The translations under genes were made by a program, and so were the position numbers. Below, piece after piece: positions 9,557-17,058 of a stretch of DNA of 61,812 nucleotides. This DNA is from Gammaproteobacteria bacterium (GTDB lineage Bacteria > Pseudomonadota > Gammaproteobacteria > Ga0077536): assembly GCA_016191285.1 (NCBI GenBank), contig JACPPA010000031.1, positions 1 to 61,812 of the forward strand. The letters run 5' to 3'. Under the pieces are notes generated by a model that was not told the origin of the DNA, searched no databases, and was given only the letters and a program-made list of their open reading frames with translations. Every line of letters starts with the position of its first letter. Position 1 is the first letter of the stretch.

Positions 9557-10126
9557 CTACGAATAGAAACGGATGCGGCGCACGCGCCATAGTCCCGTCA
9601 GGCCGAGCATCATCAGCGCGATGCTCGCCGGTTCGGGAATAGGAACTAGGCGGTCGAAGGTGCCGCTGAGGTTGTCGTAGAGCCCGTCCCCGATGCCGTT
9701 CAATCCTGCGAGATAGAGTTGCCCCTTCCATATGGGTTTGTCGGCATTGCTGGTATCGAGAAAGATCATGTCCTCGCCATGCGGATTATGCGGATTGGCG
9801 GGTTTACTAGGATCCTTGTTGGCTACCTCGGCGTCGTCAAAAAAGAGGAAAACCCCGGCGTGGCCCGCCGGTAGAAAAAGATCGTCTAACGGCAGGTCAG
9901 TGCGACCGAGGTAACGTTTCACCCCCAGCTTGTACGATTGTTCCCGGTTAAGCTCGTCCGCAGTCAGTAACTTGCCGTCGAAATAGGAATGGCGTTTGCC
10001 GTCGGCGACGAAGTAGTTCGAGATTTCGACTCCGATCGGAATCGCCGCCGCGGTGAGCGGCCAAAACAGGATACCGACCAATGTCAGTTCCAGCGCCCGT
10101 TGAACGGTGGATCGAAAACTGATCAT
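9557..10126 (-). CDS. PEP-CTERM sorted secreted protein
   Basis: A 189-residue protein with no recognised enzyme domain. It has an N-terminal signal peptide (about 1-28) and a tripartite C-terminal tail: VPIPEPASIALMM, a short hydrophobic helix, and a basic end WRVRRIRF. This is the PEP-CTERM signal processed by exosortase, so the mature protein should be exported and released or attached to extracellular polysaccharide. A ribosome site is present just before the ATG. No exosortase gene is in the window. It is separate from the neighbouring sulfotransferase on the same strand. Confidence 0.88.
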   Translation of the reverse strand: MISFRSTVQRALELTLVGILFWPLTAAAIPIGVEISNYFVADGKRHSYFDGKLLTADELNREQSYKLGVKRYLGRTDLPLDDLFLPAGHAGVFLFFDDAEVANKDPSKPANPHNPHGEDMIFLDTSNADKPIWKGQLYLAGLNGIGDGLYDNLSGTFDRLVPIPEPASIALMMLGLTGLWRVRRIRFYS

Positions 10127-10140
10127 GTCGGTATCCTCCA

Positions 10141-10314
10141 GTTACAAATGATGACATCTTGCGCTCGACGGTCAACGCCCAGCGCAAATCCCGCGAATTC
10201 GTTAACCAGAAATCCTGGCAATCCGAGTTGATACTGCGGCCCTCCACGTTTCAGCGGATAGGGATCGTCGGTCAGCGCGCGTGACGGCGCAGACATTAGG
10301 TTCTCCTTGTCCAA
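10141..10314 (-). pseudogene. fragment of acyl-CoA dehydrogenase-like flavoprotein
   Basis: About 45 codons on the minus strand read RGGPQYQLGLPGFLVNEFAG followed by FALGVDRRAQDVI. They line up with RGGPLYNLGMPGLIANELGG followed by FAVGVARRALDEI of the intact gene at 46292-47464. Nothing of the N- or C-terminal domains remains. This is a decayed paralogue internal fragment sitting just upstream of the PEP-CTERM gene. It retains an open frame of 63 codons but cannot fold as the enzyme. Confidence 0.7.
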
Positions 10315-10409
10315 ATTTAATAATCGATGGAGAACGTAAATAAGGAATCGTTATCGCTCAAGGGAAGCGATTTACGGACGACTTGGCCGGGGAATGAGGT
10401 TGACTTGAT

Positions 10410-11033
10410 TCAGCGTTTGGGGGCGGGGAGTGCAGAGCCTATACGCTCTTTAAATTCCGCCGTGGTATTGGCATGGGGGAATTCGATGTCGGGGACAGGC
10501 AACCCGAGCGCGGCACACAGTGGCGCCCAGCCTTCGCTCGCCTGCCATTCGAGAAGGCGATCCGCGGGGGCCGTGGCGCGCACGTGGGCGTTGTGCGCTT
10601 CATAAGCGGCGATAGCCGCAGCACGGTTCTCGATGTCCGCGGTGAAACGGTGCTTGAACAGGTCGCTGACCATGCGTTTCCAGGGAGTGTCCTGGGCCTG
10701 CCGGGACGCCGGGAATATGGTGTTCGAAGCGCTCTTCCACCACGCTTCCGCCTCGCGGTGGGAAAGCACGATGAGTGCCTTCGGAAAAGCGTGCGCGAGT
10801 TCTTCCCAGTAGGCCGAGGCCGGCCAATCGATGGCGGCGGTCCAGTCCCGGAGAAACGCATGCCAGTCGGGCATGTTGCCGAGCGCCGCCGCGTGCCACA
10901 CCGTGACATCGTCGGGGCGTGAAAAGACTTCATGCATATGATAACAACGGCCGCCGAGCAGAATTTCGAGCGCGGCTTGCAGGGAGGTCGTGCCGGTACG
11001 GCCGACGCCAGCGCCGATTACGCGGATAGTCAT
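10410..11033 (-). CDS. sulfotransferase family protein
   Basis: PAPS-dependent sulfotransferase-like protein of 207 residues. The N-terminal P-loop-like 5'-phosphosulfate site is GAGVGRTGTTSLQAAL (about 7-22). The segment KALIVLSHREAEAWWKSASN (about 85-104) matches the 3'-phosphate-binding strand and helix of the Sulfotransfer_4 type family. The acceptor is unknown and may be a lipid, sterol or glycan. It lies on the minus strand with no partner gene; about 600 bp of non-coding DNA separates it from the divergent SDR gene. Confidence 0.85.
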   Translation of the reverse strand: MTIRVIGAGVGRTGTTSLQAALEILLGGRCYHMHEVFSRPDDVTVWHAAALGNMPDWHAFLRDWTAAIDWPASAYWEELAHAFPKALIVLSHREAEAWWKSASNTIFPASRQAQDTPWKRMVSDLFKHRFTADIENRAAAIAAYEAHNAHVRATAPADRLLEWQASEGWAPLCAALGLPVPDIEFPHANTTAEFKERIGSALPAPKR

Positions 11034-11639
11034 GGGGCAATCTCCCTAATGTGCTGAGCACTGGTGGATTTCATCTTAGCAGTTCGCGGAACAGTGAGAA
11101 CGGAGCCGGTCTTGCCAACTCCCAGACCACTAGCGCAAGTCGACCGCCCGGGTTTGATCCTCTCCTGTCTGTCCCGAGCGACTGGCTTTCAGACGTAGAA
11201 TTTTCTATGCGAGGCATCGTAGGGCGGAAAAGCGCAGCGCCTTCCGCCCTATCTTGCTTCCGTTAAAGCCCACGAAGTCAGCCGAGCAGTTCAATCGAAT
11301 TACGTCCATAGTTGCTCCGGTATCGCTTATGCATCCGACATCGCGCATACCTCAGCCAAAATCCAGTTGAGACGTGACACACCCAACTCGACGATTCGAC
11401 GTTGGCCGAGGCCATTCTCAATTCCTTCGTTCGCGGCGCTTATCTAATAGAATTAAAAGGAACGTCTAGGCGCGAACTATAATCCATTAGAACGCACATC
11501 GGCGCTTGACCATCGTAATGCTCAACGACACATTGACGACGTTCGTTCACCGTCCTTGTGCATCGGAATCTCGTACTGAATGCGAGCGGAATCGAGCACT
11601 GGCTTTGCCGAAATACGCGGCGCTAAAGGAGGATCGAGG
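11034..11639. other. non-coding divergent interval with one palindrome
   Basis: No convincing gene here. Positions about 11218-11253 hold a hairpin, TAGGGCGGAA...TTCCGCCCTA, around an AGCGCAGCG core. A degenerate relative (GGACGGAAAAGCGCAGCGC) lies at about 47928-47946, so it is a dispersed repeat. The rest should contain the divergent promoters of the sulfotransferase and SDR genes, but I see no clear -35/-10 pair. Confidence 0.5.
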
Positions 11640-12479
11640 ATGCAGAACCTGCAAGGCCGCGTGGCCGTGATCACCGGCGCCGCGAGTGGAATCGGGCGCG
11701 GCATTGCGTTGGCGTGTGGTCGTCACGAAATGCGTCTCGTGGTGGCCGACGTCGAAGCGGACGCCCTTGCAGCGGTCGTCGCGGAACTTAACGCCGCAGG
11801 GTGTGATGCCACCGGCGTCGTGACCGACGTCGCCGATCGCCTGCAGGTCGATGCGCTCGCCAAGTCGGCCTTCGTACGGCATGGTGCCGTGCACCTGCTG
11901 TGCAATAACGCCGGGGTGATCGACGACAACTTGCCGAGCTGGGAGTGCCCGCCGGCCGATTGGCAATGGGTGCTGGGGGTCAATCTAATGGGAGTCGTGC
12001 ACGGCATCGAAGCATTCGTGCCGCGGATGCTCGCCAGTAGTGAGCCCGGGCATATTGTTAACACCGCCTCAATTGGAGGGCTGGTCACGTCGACCGCGAA
12101 TACGCCGTATACGGTCAGCAAGCATGCGGTGCTGGCGTTGTCGGAGTGTCTGTACAAGGAACTCGAAGCACGGCAGGCGCCAATCGGGGTCTCGGCGCTG
12201 TGTCCTGGGTGGGTCGCCACGGGGATCGCCGATGCCGATCGCAACCGGCCTGAACCGCGTGACCTCGGCGAGATGGAGCAGGTGCGGCGCGAACGCCTGC
12301 GCTCAGCGCTCGGCGCGGGTATGGCTCCCGGCGCAGTCGGGGAGCTCGTGCTCGAGGCAGTCCAGGAAGGTCGCTTCTACATCAAAACCCATCCGCACTG
12401 GGACCACTTAATCGAAGAACGCTTCGCTGGAATTCTCGATGGCCGGCGACCGGCGGCGACACGCTTGCCGCGTGAGTGA
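11640..12479 (+). CDS. short-chain dehydrogenase/reductase (SDR)
   Basis: Classical NAD(P)-dependent SDR of 279 residues that interconverts an alcohol and a ketone. The cofactor motif TGAASGIG is at 12-19 and NNAG at 89-92; the catalytic Ser144, Tyr157 and Lys161 are all present. The ATG at 11640 is chosen because AAAGGAGGATCGAGG sits directly before it; an upstream in-frame ATG would add 20 residues without domain support. The stop overlaps the start of the next gene by 4 bp (GTGA), so it is translationally coupled to the GST-like protein. The substrate is unknown. Confidence 0.9.
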   Translation: MQNLQGRVAVITGAASGIGRGIALACGRHEMRLVVADVEADALAAVVAELNAAGCDATGVVTDVADRLQVDALAKSAFVRHGAVHLLCNNAGVIDDNLPSWECPPADWQWVLGVNLMGVVHGIEAFVPRMLASSEPGHIVNTASIGGLVTSTANTPYTVSKHAVLALSECLYKELEARQAPIGVSALCPGWVATGIADADRNRPEPRDLGEMEQVRRERLRSALGAGMAPGAVGELVLEAVQEGRFYIKTHPHWDHLIEERFAGILDGRRPAATRLPRE

Positions 12480-13420
12480 GTCCGATGGACTTGATCCTGC
12501 ACCATTACGACTTCTCCAATTTCTCCGAGAAAATCCGCGTGATCCTCGGCCTCAAGGACTGCACCTGGGGCTCGGTCGAAATCCCCGCGACTGAGCCCAA
12601 ACCGGATTACACCCCCTTGACCGGTGGCTATCGGCGCACCCCGGCCCTGCAGTGCGGCGCCGACGTCTACTGCGACACGCGCTTAATCGCCGAAGTCCTC
12701 GAGGCCCGCGTGCCCGTGCCGAGTCTCTTCCCTGGCCACTCGCCCGCGCGCACGCGCGTGCTCGTCGAAGGGATTGCCGCGTGGGCCGAAGACCGACTGT
12801 TCTGGCCGCTCGCGCTCTATGTTACTGGCGTCAACGCGCACAAATTCCCCGCTTCATTTCACGCCGATCGGTCGCGCTTACATGGCAAGCCCATGCCGAC
12901 GTTGGCACAGGTAGAAGCCTCTGCGCGATATCGGCTCAGCCAGTGGCGGGTACAACTGGGTTGGATTGAGGAACTCCTCGATAACGCCCATCCTTATGTA
13001 CTTGGGGAGGCGGTAAGTCTCGCGGATCTCACACTCTATATGGCGCCGTGGTTTCTCGAACAAATCGGCGGGCGCAGCGCATTGCTCGATACTTTACCGC
13101 GTACGCGCGAGTGGATGGCGAACATCGCAGCGCTCGGCCACGGCCACCCCGTTCCGTGCGCTGCAGAAGACGCCCTCGCCATTGCGGTTGCGGCGGAGCC
13201 GCAACCGCTGGTCGTTAGCGACTACGAATCCCCGGAGGGGCTCGAACTCGGCACCCTCGTGACCGTCTCGCCGTTCGATGATCATTCCGCACCAAGTCAT
13301 GGTCGGCTCGCGGCGATCGACGATGAGCGCCTCGTCATCGCAACCGAACACCCGCGCACGGGACGGTTGCATGTGCATTTCCCGCGCCTCGGCTATCGCG
13401 TCCGGCGAGGGAGGGATTGA
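12476..13420 (+). CDS. glutathione S-transferase family protein
   Basis: A protein of 311-314 residues with an N-terminal thioredoxin-like GST domain (YDFSNFSEKIRVILGLK, about 11-27, with a TPALQCG-like cis-proline region at about 60) and an all-helical C-terminal domain ending near residue 220. An extra C-terminal segment of about 80 residues carries a beta-rich LGTLVTVSPFDDHS stretch. The start is either the GTG overlapping the upstream stop or an ATG 9 bp later. It is translationally coupled to the SDR, which suggests that the two act on the same compound, for example reductive or glutathione-dependent ether or epoxide cleavage. That role is inference. Confidence 0.85.
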   Translation: MSPMDLILHHYDFSNFSEKIRVILGLKDCTWGSVEIPATEPKPDYTPLTGGYRRTPALQCGADVYCDTRLIAEVLEARVPVPSLFPGHSPARTRVLVEGIAAWAEDRLFWPLALYVTGVNAHKFPASFHADRSRLHGKPMPTLAQVEASARYRLSQWRVQLGWIEELLDNAHPYVLGEAVSLADLTLYMAPWFLEQIGGRSALLDTLPRTREWMANIAALGHGHPVPCAAEDALAIAVAAEPQPLVVSDYESPEGLELGTLVTVSPFDDHSAPSHGRLAAIDDERLVIATEHPRTGRLHVHFPRLGYRVRRGRD

Positions 13421-13625
13421 CGATGGTCGCGAGTCGCGACAGGTACGAGGTAGCGATTGCGGCGCTGCTCGACCGCAAAAGCAGGCGCGGTGCTTGATGG
13501 GTTTAGCTAGGCGGCCTGGTAAAGAGACAATACATCGTGGGCCGAACACCGCCGAACCGCGGATTCTGCTTTTCGAAGTCGCGCCTGGCGACATTGACGA
13601 ACAACCGAAATATAAGGAGCCTGCA

Positions 13626-14333
13626 ATGCAAAACCATAAGGTGGTTTCTCACGACGAATGGGTTGCGGCACGACGCCTGCACCTCGACAAGGAGAAGGAA
13701 TTTACGCGTATGCGCGACCAACTCAGCGAAGCGCGGCGCGAACTGCCTTGGACCAAAGTCGAGAAACTCTATGTCTTCGATGGACCACGCGGTAAAGAAT
13801 CGCTCGCAGAATTGTTCGGTAACTGCAGCCAGCTGGTCGTGTACCACTTTATGTTTGGTGCCGACTGGACAGAGGGTTGTCCGAGCTGCTCATTCTGGGC
13901 GGATAACTTCAATGGCATCGACATCCACCTACAACACCGAGACATTCAGTTTTTAGCGATATCAAAAGGACCCTTAGAAAAATTGGAAGCCTATAAGCGC
14001 CGACTTGGTTGGCAATTCAAGTGGGTGTCGTCCATGGACAACGACTTCAATCGTGATTATCAGGTTTCCTTCACGCCCGACGAATTGCAAGCCGGAGAGG
14101 TTTATTACAATTTCGGAAAGCGCGCGTTCCCGCAGACGGAAGCGCCAGGGATAAGTGTTTTTTACAAAACTGAACAAGGCGAGATTTTCCGTACGTATTC
14201 ATGTTACGCACGCGGTTTAGACATGCTCAATGGCGCGTATCACTATATAGATCTCACGCCAAAAGGGCGCGACGAAGCGGGCTTGCCATTCACAATGACG
14301 TGGGTTCGTCGCCGTGATCAGTATGTTGATTAA
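13626..14333 (+). CDS. DUF899 thioredoxin-like family protein
   Basis: A 235-residue cytoplasmic protein of the DUF899 family, which has a thioredoxin-like fold. Landmarks are the N-terminal helix VVSHDEWVAARRLHLDKEKE, the strand LVVYHFMFGADWTEGCPSCS carrying a CPSC pair (about 82-85), and the terminal TPKGRDE and MTWVRRRDQY motifs. The ATG at 13626 follows TATAAGGAGCC and is preferred over a long upstream extension that overlaps the GST gene. The biochemical function of the family is not established. The MITE-like element begins about 100 bp downstream. Confidence 0.88.
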   Translation: MQNHKVVSHDEWVAARRLHLDKEKEFTRMRDQLSEARRELPWTKVEKLYVFDGPRGKESLAELFGNCSQLVVYHFMFGADWTEGCPSCSFWADNFNGIDIHLQHRDIQFLAISKGPLEKLEAYKRRLGWQFKWVSSMDNDFNRDYQVSFTPDELQAGEVYYNFGKRAFPQTEAPGISVFYKTEQGEIFRTYSCYARGLDMLNGAYHYIDLTPKGRDEAGLPFTMTWVRRRDQYVD

Positions 14334-14541
14334 CGGGCAGAAATGTTGCAAAGGCACTCGTGGAGAGAATTCATGTGCCCTCTGTGTATGACAACTGTAG
14401 CGCCGATCGCGATTGGTACCGTTTCGATGACTCGGTAAACAGGTGTCTAGCTTGAATGGCACTTACTTAAGTGCGGTTTACGCCGTCACCCCGTGCTCCG
14501 AGCACTAAGTCCAGCGAAAAATAAATTCATTATTTGACTGG

Positions 14542-14561
14542 ATTCCGGCGGTCGCCGGAAT
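14542..14561. other. 9-bp stem hairpin abutting the intron insertion site
   Basis: ATTCCGGCG and CGCCGGAAT form a 9-bp perfect stem around a 2-base centre; the group II intron begins 2 bp further on. Hairpins next to insertion points are typical targets of some bacterial group II introns. Confidence 0.7.
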
Positions 14562-14563
14562 GA

Positions 14564-16410
14564 GTGCGCCCATGATGGCGCGATATCAGCGCGGTGGAAG
14601 TCCGCGTCGGAGTTTGCCACAGCTCCGTAGCGGAAGGTAACTGCGTCGCTGCGAGGCGGGGTGGGGAGCAACCGGAAGCGAACTGTCGGTCCGTAGGATA
14701 ACGAACTCGATTCGGCGTGGTGTGGCGGCGAGCCTGCTCATTCGTGGCGAAGCCCGGAACTAGCCCGATACGCTGAGGTGGCGAGGCAAGCGATATCGGG
14801 GCGCACGGTGTGGTGGGAGACGGAACGAGAGGAAGGTATGGCGCAGTAAGTGGGGAGACCTGCGCGCGGGGTGAACGCGTGCAGGAGTCAGCGCCTGCAT
14901 AGTAGCGCGACCGGTGACGGTCACCGGCGCGGTTAGCAAAGCCGCGTTGAGGGAAGGCAGGCAGGTGGAGGCCGGGAGTGACAGGCTGAGGCCCAGCGTA
15001 AGCGAACCGTCGGGAGTGCCGACGACGGCTAGACAAGACGGAGAGACCCGCGGTCGTGACTGGTCGTGGGTGGAAGCCTCGATAGGGAACGAGCGCAGGT
15101 TGGCGGCGCTGGGTAACGGCGTGCGCGGAGGCCAATGGGGTAGCCTGATTGACAAGGTGTACCGGCCGACAACGCTGGCGGCGGCGTGGCGCAAGGTGGC
15201 AGCTAAGGCTGGTGCGGCCGGGGTGGATGGGCAAAGTGTTGAGCAGTTTGCGAGACGGGCGCAGGACTATCTCGTGGAACTAGAAGAAGCGCGCAAGACG
15301 GGAAGTTATGAGCCGCTGCCGGTGAAGCGGGTGGAGATCCCGAAGGGGCGGGGTAAGACCCGTCCACTCGGGATCCCGGCGGTCAAAGATCGCATCGTGC
15401 AAACGGCGGTGAAGCTGGTGATTGAACCGATAGTTGAGCGTGAGTTTCTGGACCTGAGTTATGGTTTTCGTCCGGGACGAGGCTGCAAAGACGCGTTACG
15501 CGAAGTGGACCGGCGGCTCAAGGCGGGCTACCCCCACGTGGTGGATGCTGATCTAGAGAGCTACTTTGACAGTATTCCGCAGGAGCGATTGCTGGCACGG
15601 GTCGGCGCGCATCTCAGTGAGGGTCGGCTGCTGGCGCTGAGTGAAGCGTTTGTGTCGATCAGGACATCGGCAAAGGGGTTGGCGCGCTGGACACCGACCG
15701 GGGGCACGCCGCAAGGCGCGGTGATAAGCCCGCTGTTGGCGAACCTGTATCTACATCCCCTGGACTGTCATATGCAACGCTGCGGTTATGCGCTGGTGCG
15801 TTATGCCGACGATGGGGTGGTGCTGTGCCGCAGTGCCGGTGAAGCTGAAGCGGCGCTGGCGGAGATGCAACACTGGGTAGCGGCGAATGGTCTGCGTCCG
15901 AATCCGGCGAAGACCCCTATCGGGGATTGCCGGGTCGCGGGACAAGGGTTCGAGTTTCTGGGCTATCGTTTCGAGGCGGGACAACGCGGGGTGAGACGCA
16001 AGAGTGTGCACGCGATACGCGAACGTATCCGGGAGAAGACCCGGCGCACGCGGGGCGATAGCTTGCGGACTATCAGCGCCGAGTTGAACCCGCTGCTGAG
16101 GGGCTGGTTCGGTTACTTCAAGCATGCTCATCCCGACACTTTCCAAGCGATGGATGGTTTTGTCCGTCGTCGTCTGCGTGCACTCCGGCGCAACCAGGAG
16201 AAGCGGCCCGGGATTGGACGCTGTGTGTCTGATCATCAGCGCTGGCCAAAGGCCTTCTTTGCCGAGTTGGGCCTCTTCACATTGACCGAGGCCCACGTGT
16301 TGGCAAGCCAATCCCGATGAGGAAACCACTGACTGGAGAGCCGTGTGCGGGAGAACCGCACGCACGGTTCGGAGGGCGGGGAGGAGCGCTTGCTCCTTCT
16401 CGACCCCTAT
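14564..16410 (+). mobile_element. group II intron (complete, 1847 bp)
   Basis: Self-splicing retroelement. The 5' end is GTGCGCC, matching the GUGYG consensus. Domain V is at about 16338-16370, a hairpin GAGCCGTGTGCGG / CCGCACGCACGGTTC with an AGC triad and a GAGA loop. A domain VI-like stem (GGGGAGGAGCGC...CTCC) follows and the 3' end is CGACCCCTAT. The boundaries are supported independently: the flanks CCGGAATGA and CGAAGGGCCAGGATTG are contiguous, with one base different, in the related element at 30.18 kb. It encodes a reverse transcriptase/maturase inside. About 350 bp of ribozyme domains I-III precede the coding region. The structural subclass is not resolved. Confidence 0.93.
14914..16320 (+). 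CDS. ltrA: group II intron reverse transcriptase/maturase
   Basis: Intron-encoded protein that helps splicing and copies the intron into DNA. In 468 residues the RT domain shows KRVEIPKGRGKTRPLGIPA (about 138-156), FRPGRGCKDAL (185-195), TPTGGTPQGAVISPLLAN (260-277) and the catalytic YADD (297-300). The maturase domain X, with PLLRGWFGYFKHAHPDTF, follows, and the protein stops soon after, without an HNH endonuclease domain. The GTG start gives the longest frame; the true start may lie closer to the segment around residue 50. No internal stop is seen, so the protein looks intact. Confidence 0.95.
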   Translation: MTVTGAVSKAALREGRQVEAGSDRLRPSVSEPSGVPTTARQDGETRGRDWSWVEASIGNERRLAALGNGVRGGQWGSLIDKVYRPTTLAAAWRKVAAKAGAAGVDGQSVEQFARRAQDYLVELEEARKTGSYEPLPVKRVEIPKGRGKTRPLGIPAVKDRIVQTAVKLVIEPIVEREFLDLSYGFRPGRGCKDALREVDRRLKAGYPHVVDADLESYFDSIPQERLLARVGAHLSEGRLLALSEAFVSIRTSAKGLARWTPTGGTPQGAVISPLLANLYLHPLDCHMQRCGYALVRYADDGVVLCRSAGEAEAALAEMQHWVAANGLRPNPAKTPIGDCRVAGQGFEFLGYRFEAGQRGVRRKSVHAIRERIREKTRRTRGDSLRTISAELNPLLRGWFGYFKHAHPDTFQAMDGFVRRRLRALRRNQEKRPGIGRCVSDHQRWPKAFFAELGLFTLTEAHVLASQSR

Positions 16411-16688
16411 CGAAGGGCCAGGATTGCGCCTCTTTCCCGGCATTTCAGCTTAAGTAAGTGCCATTGAGTTCTGACACCTGTTTACTGCGGCGGTATCTGT
16501 CGCTCGATTAGCTGAGTTTCGCGCAGTGACTGGTCTAGAGCAAGGCGGGTGAGCGTGAACGACCCTCCAGAGACGCACGCGGGCGGGGTTCGCTTTTCCA
16601 GTAACCGGCCTCTGCATTTGGTCATCCGCAACAAGTCGAGGTATGAACTTTCTTCGGTCAGGGGAATGGCAACGAGAGGGGTGTTCTA

Positions 16689-17042
16689 ATGGACGTTATT
16701 TCGGGAGAGTACAGCATGCCTCCCGGCCGATCGCTGTATGGCCCGCCACCTTGGTACCTCAGAGGGGCGGACGCGATTGTTGCGCGCTATGAGGCAGATG
16801 ACGGTCAGAAAGTCTGACAACTGCTCCCTCCAGGAGTCGAGCCGTTGGAAGACCCCGTGCAGTGCGTTGCATGGGCGGTAACTTACGCGGAATCGAACCT
16901 CGGGCCCTACAACGAAATTTTGATGTACGTGCGAGTTTCGATCGACGGCCTTTTATGTAAAGACAAAGGCAGTGGCTGGATACTTAACCTCGGCGCTCGT
17001 CGTGCGCTGATGCATCCAGACCCGAGGGATGCGGGGGCGTAG
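16689..17042 (+). pseudogene. acetoacetate decarboxylase-like gene with in-frame stop
   Basis: From the ATG the frame reads SLYGPPPWYLRGADAIVARY, hits TGA at codon 43 (16815-16817), then continues in the same frame with LLPPGVEPLEDPVQC and YAESNLGPYNEILMYVRV. This order matches the N-terminal part of acetoacetate decarboxylase superfamily proteins, which are about 250 residues long. The frame then ends at codon 118, so the catalytic lysine region is absent. One nonsense codon plus loss of the C-terminal half indicates a dead gene. Nothing suggests selenocysteine insertion. Confidence 0.75.
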
Positions 17043-17058
17043 TCCGCCCCCGCGGGTC

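Larger units (their letters stand above)
14435..16485. mobile_element. MITE-like element with long TIRs, interrupted by a group II intron
   Basis: The ends are inverted repeats: GTAAACAGGTGTC at 14435-14447 and its complement at 16473-16485, and AATGGCACTTACTTAAG at 14455-14471 and its complement at 16449-16465. Both arms have the same 7-bp unmatched spacer. Without the intron the element would be 204 bp and has no coding capacity. An intron-free relative lies at 30055-30222. No target duplication is obvious. The left end supplies a TAA that closes a short upstream frame beginning at 14373 (MCPLCMTTVAPI), possibly a disrupted small-protein gene. Confidence 0.8.

Noticed and set aside
14530-15234. 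Minus-strand open frame within the intron's 5' part
   Set aside because: The region is ribozyme structure plus reverse transcriptase coding sequence; the frame is proline/arginine-rich and low-complexity.
14564-16410. Assignment of the intron to group IIC
   Set aside because: The adjacent hairpin and endonuclease-free RT suggest it, but domain V carries an AGC rather than CGC triad; subclass left open.
16815-16817. TGA in the acetoacetate decarboxylase-like frame as possible selenocysteine
   Set aside because: No selenocysteine-insertion hairpin was recognised and the gene is truncated anyway; nonsense mutation is simpler.
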